NCBI RefSeq assembly: GCF_910592395.1
Contig: NC_088317.1
Location: 8,682,001-8,746,000, forward strand
Origin: Lineus longissimus
Taxonomy: Eukaryota; Nemertea; Pilidiophora; Heteronemertea; Lineidae
DNA length: 64,000 nucleotides
Direction of reading: 5' to 3'
Shown here: positions 21,020 to 31,428 of the stretch, piece by piece
Layout: each line of letters begins with the position of its first letter
How positions within the stretch are numbered: position 1 is the stretch's first letter
Notes under the pieces: generated by a model
Told to the model about the DNA's origin: nothing
What the model saw: only the letters and a program-made list of their open reading frames with translations
The model's database searches: none
Translations under genes and position numbers: made by a program

Positions 21020-21296
21020 ATGGCTGGAATGTTAATTGGTGCCGTAGTAAACGCCGTCGCATTTTCTGGAGCGGGATATATTTTCAAAGCCATAGACAAA
21101 AATGGTTATCAAGACGAAATGGAGAGACATAATTGAGCGATTGAAAAATTACAAAGGGAATCTAAGGCTTGGGATGAACATCGAAAAGAAACCATTCATT
21201 TCGTTAACCTTCAATTGAAAAGAGAAAATGAAAGCGCAATTCATTTCCGAAATGTTAGGGAGGGGTGTTTTTTTATTTTTTTCGATTTATTTTGAT
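21020..21296 (+). pseudogene. Small Maverick-associated protein with hydrophobic N-terminus
   Basis: The ATG at 21020 starts MAGMLIGAVVNAVAFSGAGY, a hydrophobic segment. Then come IFKAIDKNGYQDEMERHN, an in-frame TGA (21134-21136), and a coiled-coil-like continuation (AIEKLQRESKAWDEHRKE). From memory, proteins starting MAG(V/M)L(V/I)GA..NA.AF and continuing with an E..RHN.A.E pattern recur beside Maverick-like polymerase genes in cnidarians; their role is unknown. Divergent from the integrase. Confidence 0.5.
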
Positions 21297-21299
21297 GTG

Positions 21300-22000
21300 T
21301 GTGCAACGTGGAAATGTTAGAAATGTTGGATATCGTTTGTAGTGACTCTGGGGGTTGACGTTTTTACGTGAGTAGTTGATTTCAACCCTTTATTAGGTAG
21401 TTTTTTTAGAAGATCAGTGTTAAGGAAATTCAGTGTTTTTTGGGAGGGTGTAGAGTAAGGGCATATTGCTGGTCGGTTCCCAAATTAACCATTTTAGAAT
21501 TGGAAATGGGGTGCGGAGAGCCGATTTTGCCCTTTTTCGTTCGCTTGGCTTGTTTTTTCGGGAGGTTCCCCGCAATATACCCATACTCGCACATCAAAAC
21601 CAATTTTCTTACATGCAAAACCAGGATTCGTAACATTAAACATAGGTTTCTCAGCCAAAAGCTACGTTCTTTCGACCGAATTCTGGTTTAAGATCTTGAA
21701 ACTATACTTCGACCTTCAAAACTATGTTTCGTTGTGTCAAAACCAGGATTCTTATTTTCAAATACAAGTTTCGCTCTCGAAACCTACTTTCTTTCCACCG
21801 AAACCAGGTTTCAAACTCTAAAAGTACTAACTCGTCTGCATTGTCGGGTACAGTCCTTGAAACCTTGGTCTTCCTTCTTCTACCTATCCTTTTCCTGAAA
21901 TATGATAGGGTTCGGAAGTGAGTGATAATCGGTTTATATGAATGCAGTAACTACTGGTATGATGATATTGTTTTAGCATTCCTGGTCTTGACTTATCTCC
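21300..22000. repeat. Non-coding zone with repeated GAAACC/GGTTTC half-palindromes
   Basis: Between about 21595 and 21815 short inverted units of the form AAACCAGGATTC, AAACATAGGTTTC, GAATTCTGGTTT, GAAACCTACTTTC and GAAACCAGGTTTC recur every 20-30 bp. The strongest is a perfect GAAACC-A-GGTTTC (about 21799-21811). No gene is supported. The Maverick right terminus should be near here but was not found. Confidence 0.5.
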
Positions 22001-22005
22001 GAGGA

Positions 22006-22285
22006 TTAAATAAAACTGGCCTGATTATACTCGAAAAATATCCTCACCGTTCGCAGAATTTCGTACCAGCTATATGATGCCTGGAATTTGGCATAATGCG
22101 GCTTTCTTCGAAGAAATCCCTCACGTTCTTCCTCAGGTAACTGCTCCAACCATTCTCTGAGCAGAAGCATCGCTCTCGTTTGCAATTCTTCACGGCAGAC
22201 AGGAAATCCATGTAATATTCGATCTAGAAACCAAGCGTGTAGACTGTTCTCCATTACTGGCGATAGACCTGTAAAATTACAATAA
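22006..22285 (-). pseudogene. CENP-B-type helix-turn-helix exon
   Basis: After an acceptor-like TTTTACAG (minus strand, about 22277-22270) the frame reads GLSPVMENSLHAWFLDRILH, GFPVCREELQTRAMLLL, then FQASYSWYEILRTVR. The pattern 'L.p.mE..L..Wf....~~G.pv....l...A ... F.AS..W' is the Tc5/CENP-B DNA-binding domain of pogo/Tigger-type transposases. The frame ends soon after. No DDE catalytic domain is adjacent, so it is an orphan exon or transposase remnant. Confidence 0.5.
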
Positions 22286-22797
22286 ATACTGTCTTTAGGT
22301 GAGCTGCAGCAAAAAAACATGACATACTAAGTACATGTAATACGAGGTATGAATAAGCAATATATGGTGAGGCAGGTAAGGGCGGGAGTGGCATTCCTGA
22401 CTGCAGTTACTGGTTGTGACCATGCATCTACTGGGTTGTGACAATCCAAAGATCATCGTCGCAACTAGTGAAATTAACCTACTGTTACAACCTTCAAATC
22501 GTAATCGCGCTCTTTATATGAATTCATGAAATTATATGATTGTACAACCAGATGGAGCAAGTCAAGCTCTCTGGCTGGTAGTCATCTAGTTAAAATGATC
22601 CATTCTTAAACAGCATTACACGACTAAATTTCGCTGTTCGCACACTTGAATACCCTCGATTCAAATTTTGGACGCCGACTATTGAAAGTCCCGTTTTCTC
22701 AGATACAGATACGTAACATAATTGGCATTATCATATATAGCTCAATAACAAAGGCTTTGCTTGATGGAGCCCGTTTGGCGAATAACGTTCCCTAAGA

Positions 22798-24150
22798 CGA
22801 GTATGAAGGGCAAATGCAAGCATAAAAGCCTTCTCAAAATGTTTTTCGTACGCCATTGCTTGGATCACCCTGGAGAATGAATTTCCCAGATGGCCAAGCA
22901 TCTTATCAGTCCTTCAAACTTACCGAGCAGACTTCTCCCAGGGCCACTCGAGGCCTGGGAGAATGGCTGCCTCACAAGAAAAACATCCAAAATGTGCGCT
23001 CGTTGGTAAATTTTCTAAAATAAACTGTGCCCATCTGGTAACGCGGACCATATGTCATCATGTGGGCCACAATTTTTGTGGCCCATAAAACATGTTTTAA
23101 ATTGAGAACACGTCTTATAGTTGACGTAAATAAAGATACCTGACACGAACATTTTAAAGATGTTAAAATCTTTGTCGCTATTGTAATATAGTATTTTGCT
23201 TAAAACAGTATCATTATATAAACAAATCCACTTGGCTGTCATTTTTAAATGACAGCCAAGTGGATTTGTTTATCAGGTTTAAAAACCTGATGACAAGTTT
23301 TTTTGGCAGATAATTCACAATAATCATGCAGGCAATGGTAAATATTTGGCATTGATATTCTAGCTAGTGTCGTATAATATATTTTAGTTCAATTTATTGT
23401 TTATTTGCCGCTTTGGAGAAATTATGAATGACCTGTGATAGCGAGTGACGTCATCGATGTTTATGTAAATTGTCATTAACTAATCACATAGCTTTAATTT
23501 TTAGATGTGTCTAGGGGTTAATGATAAAGAGCACCAGCGGAAGTGGGGAGCCCATTGACCCCTAGAAATAGAGATTGGGAAAGGAACCATCCACACCCTG
23601 GAGAATCAAAATTGCCGAGCATATTATCAGGCCCTCCAGTTTGCCCGTCCCGGGAAAGGGCAATTTATTTGATAAGGTTCGAAGAAACTGCGTTGCTGGG
23701 TTTTTCAACGAATTATTGTTGTGTTCATCATCTGGTGATAAGATTCTTTAATCATGATTTGCACGATAAAGAGAAAAAATGCTCTGTTGATTCGGCCTAT
23801 GGAAAGAGTATGCATGGATAAATTTTGTGCGTGGACCACAGAGTAACCCGCTGGTTAATTCACCTCGAAATTTAGTGTAAATGATGACATATGGTCCGCG
23901 TTACCAGATGGGCACAGTTTATTTTAGAAAATTTACCAACGAGCGCACATGTTGGATGTTTTTCTTGTGAGGCAGCCATTCTCCCAATCCTCAAGGAACC
24001 CTATCCGGGGCAGTATGCTCGGTGAGTTGGAAGGCCTGATAAGATGCTTGGCAATCTGAGAAATTCATTATCTAGGGTGCTCCAAGCAATGGCGGACGAA
24101 AAACATTTTGAGAAGGCTTTTTTGCTTGCATTGGTCTCATACTCGTATTT
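22798..24150. mobile_element. Non-autonomous element with inverted arms of about 260 bp
   Basis: The left arm (about 22798-23060) and right arm (about 23880-24150) are inverted copies. For example 'GTGCCCATCTGGTAACGCGG' at about 23023 reappears reversed at about 23900-23920, and AAACATCCAA...TGTGCGCTCGTTGG occurs at both. A third, partial, direct copy lies at about 23590-23660 (CACCCTGGAGAATCAAAATT...). Open frames inside (23543-23821, 24044-24268) have no recognisable domain. It is probably a foldback or MITE-type element. Confidence 0.65.
23218..23291. repeat. Perfect 27-bp palindrome arms plus adjacent 9-bp palindrome
   Basis: 23218-23244 and 23247-23273 are exact reverse complements with a 2-nt gap. 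The adjacent ATCAGGTTT-AA-AAACCTGAT (23272-23291) is a second perfect inverted repeat. They lie in the interior of the inverted-repeat element and can extrude as two hairpins. Confidence 0.9.
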
Positions 24151-24512
24151 GTCCTTCAAAACCTCCTTGATTCCTCATTGTGCTCAGGTCTGGATTAAAA
24201 TTCCGAAATTTGTTTGGGAAAAAAATAGTTTCAATTTTGTTTTAGGTATGTCAACCAGATGGCTGTAATTTAGTTTCAAAGTTCAGACCGAGTCGGGTAT
24301 AAAATAATTTGTCTGAACCTCGCCAATGTATTTAAAACGTCGATAATCCATATTTTTGTGCAAGGTACTAGTATTCGGTATACCTATTATTATTATTAAC
24401 AAGGTTCGATCAAAGGTGTCCAAATCATCATTTGTCATAATTATTTGTCATCGTATGTTGGAAAAGACAAAATAAGCCGGGGCAATTCATATGGTGATAT
24501 TGTCATTTTCAG

Positions 24513-24580
24513 CTAATATTCGATCAATGACATGGATTGGTCTCAATGACATCAAGGACCCGACAGATTACATTTGGGAG
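24513..24580 (+). CDS. C-type lectin-like gene, internal exon
   Basis: The exon is bounded by ATTTTCAG and GTAGGT. It has 2 leading bases and 22 codons, reading SMTWIGLNDIKDPTDYIWE, and ends in phase 0. WIGLND is the core signature of the C-type lectin fold (the second helix/beta-2 region). The next phase-compatible lectin exon is at 57162, 32.6 kb downstream on the same strand, and completes the carbohydrate-binding half. Upstream exons were not found. If translated, the protein would be a secreted or membrane lectin. Confidence 0.6.
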
Positions 24581-24665
24581 GTAGGTTTGTTTAACCAAGT
24601 ATCCTATTAAGGGATAGCTGAACACTGGTCCACTTTATAAAATGGTAGCTGAACACAAATACATA

Positions 24666-25537
24666 GTGGACAACGGTACACCATTAACCTGATTAACATG
24701 ACCGTATTTACCATTAACAACATTTCCGCGTGTACGGCGAATTGGATTTTTTGGACACTTTATGGTAAACTTCTTCGAACTTCTAAATGATTGAGACACT
24801 ATGTCAAACATGTAAGTGGGATATGTCCGTGAACAGATACGGAATGCTTTGGATAGCGAACAAGTTGCAATGATCTGATAAACATTGATAATTCGGCATT
24901 TTCGATTCCCCTTTTAAAACTTGAATATTACAGTGTTCAGAGTACATTAACGACCTCTTTAATAATCGGAGGGATCGCCAGGCCTTCGGCTTCCCTTATG
25001 TTAGTAGTAGTTGTCAAACATGACTTCGATTCGTGAGATAATTAGGTACAACTCTCAATACATGAAAAGAGTACGCCCATTAACAACGGCTCAGTGCACT
25101 CCATTAAAAACCGACCTCAATGAAAGTGTACATCTACTTGGCATTAACAACAAAAATAGAAAATAAATTCGAAAGGTTTATTTTTTGGAAACGTGGAAAT
25201 AGCGCCGTATAAATGTAACTTTAGCTATTGACTTATTAAAAGTTTACCAGGGTTGATTTGATGGAAAACCGATAATATTTTAAGTAAGTTTGGTCTTTGA
25301 TAAATCATGCAAATATGCTAGTTAAAATCATATTTCCCCATAATTTTACCTACGAGAAGCGAGAGAATTATCCCACTTTCCTCATTGTTAATGCGTATTC
25401 CCAAATGTGGTTTATGCGTGTCTTGTTAATTGTGATACGGCCTTTTACGAGACGGTCAGTTTGAAACAAACACCGTCTGCTACAGGAATTGTCGTTTATG
25501 GTAAATGCGGTCACATTAATGGTAAACCGTTGTCCAC
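24666..25537. mobile_element. Inverted-repeat element, unclassified
   Basis: The left end GTGGACAACGGTACACCATT (24666 on) and right end (reverse complement GTGGACAACGGTTTACCATT, ending 25537) are inverted. Further similarity includes GACCG(T/C)ATTTACCAT(T/A)AAC, giving imperfect arms of 60-70 bp. There is no coding capacity. It is a MITE-like relic in the lectin intron. Confidence 0.55.
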
Positions 25538-25539
25538 TG

Positions 25540-26290
25540 TGACATATCTTCTTATGTCCCGACTTAAGCAACATGTGTAAAATATCTCGCGGTACATCAA
25601 ACAATGCATTTTCTTTGTACAATGCATTCGAATAAAAACCCTAAATTGTCCCAAAAAAATTATGTCAAATTCAGCCTCAATTACGGACAGGACAACAAAG
25701 GCTTTACAACACAGTCACCACTGCTCTTCATTACTTCGCATAGTTTCTTTTAAGGAAAATCCATGAAAGATGCATGAAACAAATATTGCATGAGCCTTTG
25801 AGAGTGTGATACAGAGGTTCAATAAAATATATGTATTGCACGAGATTGCTCGACATTGCTTCTCGTGCAACCAAGGCTCTGACTGTTGAAAGAACATTTC
25901 CTTTTTCGCGTCATTTTCATTGCTAATTTTGCTTACTTTCAGTTAATTATTACGTTGGAATAGCCACCTTATTACGCTGGAATTCAGTCACGTCGCGGAG
26001 TCATTACGATGTCAAATCGAAATTCAAATTCATTATTTGCGAACATACCAAAAAGGCTACAGAGCAAAAAATCTTGACATAAACAACATTTACAATACAA
26101 AAATACTCAAATGAAAAATTGAAAGAAATATAAATGTAATGTGTCATGAGAATAGTAGAAAGATAGACTTTTGAATATATTGATTTGTTCTTTGCACATA
26201 TTTAAAACATGAGCAGTCACGCTCAGTGGAGCATACGTCGCTAACAAGATTTTGTCACTTTCTCCTGTCCTGGACAGTTCTCTCAACTTA
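25540..26290. other. Intronic/intergenic sequence without recognised features
   Basis: AT-rich, with scattered short frames. Nothing is recognised on either strand. Confidence 0.5.
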
Positions 26291-26660
26291 GGTCCAGTCC
26301 AACCATATCACCCTGACCTCATGTTCTGTCGATCATCGTCTTGTGGTCCTTGCCGATCATCGTCTTGTGGTCCTTGCCCAGCCTGGACGCCGCCCGCCGT
26401 GCGAAGTTCCACCCAGTGATGTTGTTCCTGGGATTTCCCAGTGTGTGGCCAAGCCAGTTCCATTTTCTCCTCAGGACTTGCAGTTCTATCTGCACCTGAT
26501 TTCCTCTCTCCCACAAGTTTCTGCTCGTGACTCTCCCATCTGATGTTTAAGATGCATCTCAAGCACCGGTTGACGAAGGTCGGCAGCCTTGCGATTACAA
26601 CTTTTGTGGTCCCCCAGGCCCCACATCCATACATCAAAACAGACACCAAAATCATCAGCT
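26290..26660 (-). pseudogene. LINE 3'-terminal coding fragment
   Basis: The minus-strand frame reads VSVLMYGCGAWGTTK, NRCLRCILNIRWESHEQK, then KMELAWPHTGKSQEQHHW, ending in GPQDDDRQ units. 'SVLLYG.E.W......L..f..rCLR.Il.i.W' and the 'W.GH..R' segment are the usual post-RT domain of many invertebrate LINEs. A perfect 24-bp tandem duplication (about 26328-26376) repeats the last codons. Only about 110 residues remain. Confidence 0.7.
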
Positions 26661-27475
26661 CCGGGTCACCGCGATCTCATTATGGACTTATAGCGCGATT
26701 ATGGGGTTGTAACTATTTTCCTGTATTTTGTCACGAGGAAAGAAAAGCACGCGACTTAACGCCGACCTATTTATGTGAAGTGATAATTAGAAGTTATATA
26801 GTTCAGAAAATGATGATGAATAATCATTCCATATCGTCTTTTGAGAGCATTTTTAATTGTAAAAAATATGTGCCTACGTCACAGAGTCTCTGCAATGGTC
26901 ATTTTTATCACAGTAGTCTCGCGCAGCCAGAAGTTCTTACTTATTAGTCTGTTACTTATTAGTCTGGCGCATGCCATACTTTCTTTGTACGAGACGCTTT
27001 CCAGCAGGATGTATGTGGGAAGAAGCAAAAGTGCGCCAGATTACCTAGAGCAGGGGTATATAATAGATTGTGCCAATGAGCATTCCTTCCTCATTGAGTT
27101 TTCCCAGAATGATCCATATGTGCGAAGCTCTGTACAGAATTACTTCAGTTCTCGTCAGTGGAATATATCGTATTAGTACAGGTAATCGAGCGTAGGAGAA
27201 CAAGTAAGTGCCCAAGAGCAAGTTTCATCAGTAACATGGCTCAATATAACCTCCTAATACAAAAATTAGCTCGAGATAATGAGGCAATCTATACTTTTCG
27301 ACACAATCGAAATATCATAGTAAAATTACAAGATTATCGCATTGGTAAAGACCATATTCATGTCACAACCTAAGAAGGTCTAAGATTATACCACTTCTCA
27401 ATCAAGAGAGCGTTAACCATCGCAGCCAACACGATGTTCGAAGGGAGAGCAATCAGCCACCATAACTGATCCGGA
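26660..27475. other. Intron sequence; no supported gene
   Basis: Open frames at 26841-27176 and 27158-27373 (+) have no domain I can defend. The first ends DPYVRSSVQNYFSSRQWN, which is faintly lectin-like, but it lies after the WIGLND exon in gene order. Confidence 0.4.
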
Positions 27476-28051
27476 CCGGTGTAAAAGTAACCCACGGCCT
27501 ACCTAGCTGGAGTCCGCCGGACTCTAACTCCTGGGAATCTAAGTACTACGGTCCTGGACGGCTAGGAGCTGGAGTCCTAGGACTTAGGTTACTAGCAACC
27601 AATGTCCTTGGACCGTGACTCCTTAGGAATGTAGGTCCAAAATCTAGTAATCTCCGTCCTAGGTGGACTTCCATTACTAGAACAAACTAGTATTCCAAGT
27701 CCTATGCAAAACTACAGTAGATTTTCAAGGAAGATACATTACTCTACTCAAAGTGCCTGCACCTAATTTTCATTCGCAGTGAGGTGTTGCAGCTTACCGA
27801 TTTTCGATGGCAATGGCTTTTACAATTTCATTCGCCTTGTACTGTACATGTATGTACATAAAGAAATCAACAAGTCATTCTGTTTAACCAGATTCTGTAT
27901 TTAATGCAAGTATTCACAAGGGTTGACATAAATACTAGTATCATACCCTGCTCTTGAATTGGGCTCTCAAATCACTCTGTTTTTAACCAGAATTGATACA
28001 TATTGTGGTATTGATAATGTGTTGACAGTGACATGAAGACTGGAACGTAGT

Positions 28052-31000
28052 TTATTTCTTTTCATTCTCAGACGGCCCCTCATGCCATATCTTTAAGTTC
28101 GCCCCGTTTATTGAGGATTTCAAGTGGATACCATCCTCGTTCGTTAACAAGTATCCCCCGCTCTTGGTCTTGCTCCTTATGACATACGGGCCCAGCCAAG
28201 GTAACGCAGATTTCCCCCTTTTCGATCCGATCGTACCAATTTTTTCTTCAGGACCTTAGTTCCAACGGGGATATCCTGCAACAAAAAGAAATATGAAGTT
28301 TGAGAACAGAAGTTTGCAATACATGTAAGGTGCCACTTGCCTGAGACAATAGCTTCTTTGCAACATTTCCCTTCTTCAGATCAGTGACGTCATCTTCGCA
28401 TGGTCAAATGAAGCAACATGTTCATGAATAATACATGAATACGTTTTGTCTAACACTCACGTTTTGAGAGATCCTCCTCTTGTTGTAATGCGTTTCTTGT
28501 CGCCCCTGGGCCTTCTTGATGTTTTTAAGCACTTTCTGCCCTATAGACTCTCGCATTCTAGTAACTCTCTTATTGACCTCTGCATGTTGTTCACTCCCAC
28601 TTGGTCGGGGTTCGTCTGCTTCGGCGTTTCCCTCAGGTTCATCCACATCTTCAGGAAGAATGGGTTCCCTAAAATGAATAATGATTGAACTTGCGCGACA
28701 CATAATAAGAGTGATTCAAGGATATTGTAACCACTTATAGCTACACACGCAGCGCTTAAAACAATATTGATAACCAGTTAGTACTTGGAAACTGGTAAGT
28801 ACATGTCAGAACGAATCACTTACTTATTATCAATCTAAGCTGAATTTAAGACTTTTTTGGTGTCAAAAGTTTGGGTCAATTTTCCTTTCCTTTTAGACAA
28901 CAGAAGACCAATAATTAACTGCCATACATGAGGAAAAAGGGAGAAAATCCCGTTGAGGCGTGCTTTGAGGTGTTGTACGCGAACACGACTTGAGGCAATT
29001 GGTTCTCCCAGTCATCACCTGGCTCCATCTTTAGTAGCGTTGCTTCCAATGTCTGATTGAAACGTTCTGGAGAAAAAAATACAACAAATGAAGCGAAATT
29101 AATTTACGTATAAAACAGAACTAGAATATGTGGCCTTGTAATGTATTGTCTGCATTTATATAGCGCTAACAAGTTAACCTGCTAAAGTTCTTTACTTACC
29201 AGTTAATCCATTCGACTGAGGGTGGTAAGCCGTGGTTCGGTGGTGCGACATTTCTAAAGCAGTCACTATGCCCTTCACAATCTCGTTGTTGAAAAACCGC
29301 CCTTGATCGGAGATCAAAACCCTTGCGAAACCAAAACTGAAATAAAGAATACGAATACGGAAATATTGTTTTTTTGTGCGTATGTCTATTGATGAACAGT
29401 CCTGTCCCTGAGTAAGGCATGATGGGTTATACTTACATGTAGCTGCCAAAGTAGCGCTAATTTGACTATCGCCTATGTCTTAAGTTATAGTAATGTATTA
29501 TGCCTATGTCCTATCAACATGATCAAGGAGAAAAGAAAATTATTTATTTGTCTGATTTCATTCTCTATTCATTGTTCAAATTTAGTCTATAAAACTTACC
29601 ACAAGAATGACTTGAAAAGCACTTTCTCAACACCTTCTGCATGTTTTGACGGTAGTGGGTTCGCCTGGGCCCACTTGGACAAGTAACAGGTCGTCGTGCA
29701 TATGTATTTATTGCCATTCCTTGACTCTTCTAGAGGCCCGATAAGATCGATACCAATCTGAAATCACAAAAAGGGGACAAAACGAAAGTAGAGTTAGAAC
29801 GCAGATAATCAATTGTAGCGTCTTGCCCAGTAGGACACCACTGCATTACGAGATATTACATTGTATTTAAATGCAAGATACTATCGCTATTTATATGAGC
29901 ATACTGCAGTTAGTTATAAACAATGAAGAGTGTAAACTCACCGTTCTATAGCATTGCGCTATAGCGACAGGGATCGGGTGAAGAGGCGGGACGACCATAT
30001 TCATTTTGCGGTTTACCAGCTGGCATCTTGGGCATTTCTTCAGAAAGGCATTAACGTCGGCTACAACGTTTTGCCACCAATAGCGCTTTTCAACTTTGTC
30101 CAAGGTTTTATCCCTTCCTAAATGCCCACCTGAAATGTTGGAATGGTAGTTGAAAAGAGGAAAGATTTTCGGTACCACGATCATTTCACCAAAGTTGCCT
30201 TCAAATTAAAATTCGCTTATTTGATATAAGTGGTCAAGTGTATCCTTAGAACAGTAAGCACATCAGTAAACACTACGCATAAATTAACCATCCATCGCTT
30301 ACCAAAGGCCGACGAATGGAGATTTGCAAGCGCGTCATCGATCTGTTTTGGCGTCATAAGGACCTTGCGCCAAGGACTTTCGTGTAATTCCCCATCTTGG
30401 TCAGCATCATCGTAAGTGCCTGGGACGTCGTTTATCTTCTTTTTCAGTCGCCGATACATGAGTTCACCGCGTTCAAGCTGTAAAAAGACGTATGCTGGTG
30501 TTAACAGTGAAAGCATTCATGGTTGTTGCTTCCCAGTCTAGTTTTTTTTTAGAAATTTGAAATTTTTTTGCTTGCAACAAAATTGCCTGTTTGGGATGAA
30601 CACTGTAGTCGTGCGTACACGCATTAAAATGTATTGAAATCTAGATCAGCAACACCGAATTTGTTGCACATATTTGTCGAAAAAGTGTACCATTAGATTT
30701 CGCGCTGGAGAGGAAAAGGCCTATGCTATGGCATGGGGTCTATATATTGATTGAATTTGAAACATCATAACCAAAATCCTACGCAGCGCATCAATAGCCT
30801 TCTCAAAAATAAGCTTCCTCCAGTCATCCGGACCTATTTTCCTAGGAAAAAAAGGCCCCAAGACCTCCTTTCCTAGTTATCTAACTCCCCCGGACCTTCT
30901 TTTCTAGGAATCCAAGTCCCAAGACCTGCTTTCCTAGGAATCCAAGTCCCCCAGACCAGCTTTCCTCGGAATCCAAGTCCCCAAGACCTGCTTTCCTCGG

Positions 31001-31209
31001 AATCCAAGTCCCCCAGACCAGCTTTCCTTGGAATCTAAGTCCTCAGATCTGCTTTCCTAGGAATCCAAGTCCAAACTTACCTTAAAATTGTTCTTTGCTG
31101 CTCGGCGGATGGACCGCATCCTCGAAAGACTGCAACGAGCTGGATAGGCATGGTCCCGTAAATAGCGAAAAATAATGTGCGGGTCATGAGGTGTTCTTTC
31201 GGTTGACAT
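28052..31209 (-). pseudogene. Ginger transposase (gypsy-integrase-like), eight exons
   Basis: Minus-strand exons: 31209-31081 (MSTERTPHDPHII...), 30477-30303, 30129-29942, 29757-29600, 29336-29200, 29066-28919, 28668-28461 and 28275-28052. All junction phases agree and all but one have GT/AG. Exons 2-3 hold the HHCC zinc domain (GGHLGRDKT ... CPRCQ). The catalytic triad is Asp in IGIDLIGPL (exon 4), Asp in LISDQGRFF (exon 5) and Glu in ERFNQTLEATL (exon 6). The tail (WLGPYVI, GGYLLTNEDG, SINGANLKIW) matches gypsy-integrase C-termini. The exon 6 donor is TT instead of GT at 28918-28917, and a 1-base loss near 28220 shifts the frame in exon 8. The enzyme cuts out and reinserts the element; this copy is probably just inactivated. 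Confidence 0.85.
30825..31075. repeat. Minisatellite of about 34-bp units in Ginger intron 1
   Basis: About seven copies of 'GACCTGCTTTCCTAGGAATC'+'CAAGTCCC' type units with alternating AGACC(T/A)GC starts. Adjacent copies differ at a few bases, and alternate copies (CCAGACCAGC versus AAGACCTGC) are more alike, suggesting a dimeric higher-order unit. Confidence 0.8.
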
Positions 31210-31356
31210 CTCGGCAGGAATGAAGGCCAATACAAGTTTCCACTTGCGTTTTATAGGCCTAGGCTACACTGATGATCATGATTGAATGTTGAGTCACTCG
31301 AATGATTGTAATCGATTATGCAAGATGTAATGAAGAGAAATAAACAAAAAAAGAAT

Positions 31357-31428
31357 AGACCGAGCGGGACTCGAACCAGCGGTTTCTGCTTACTAGGCAG
31401 GGACCATGACCACTACACTATGGGGGAT
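31357..31428 (-). tRNA. tRNA-like sequence (pseudogene), possible AGU anticodon
   Basis: On the minus strand it has an A-box-like TAGTGTAGTGGTCA, an anticodon-stem-like CTGC-CTAGTAA-GCAG, and a B-box GGTTCGAGTCC. A T-rich run that could stop Pol III follows. The acceptor stem (TCCCCCA against TCGGTCT) does not pair, so it is a tRNA pseudogene or SINE head. It lies inside the Ginger element upstream of the transposase start. Confidence 0.45.

Larger units (their letters stand above)
6340..21300. mobile_element. Decayed Maverick/Polinton (adintovirus-like) element
   Basis: An AT-rich block with a consistent gene set: duplicated small minus-strand gene, a possible capsid-type gene, a C2H2-like small protein, protein-primed DNA polymerase B (8519-8690 and 15621-18592), a deoxynucleoside kinase/nuclease fusion, a convergent integrase with chromodomain, and a small hydrophobic-start gene. 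PolB plus a retroviral-type integrase on one element is the hallmark of Mavericks and the related adintoviruses. No terminal inverted repeats, packaging ATPase or major capsid gene are recognised, and the left end is cut by the gypsy fragment. It is an old, non-functional genomic copy. Confidence 0.8.

Noticed and set aside
26841-27176. Possible lectin exon (DPYVRSSVQNYFSSRQWN)
   Set aside because: It would be the first half of the lectin fold but lies after the WIGLND exon; there is no conserved Cys/Trp pattern strong enough to call.
28052-31209. Host domesticated GIN1/KRBA2-like gene
   Set aside because: CCGG duplications and TGTNR ends show a mobile Ginger element, and two lesions argue against host function.
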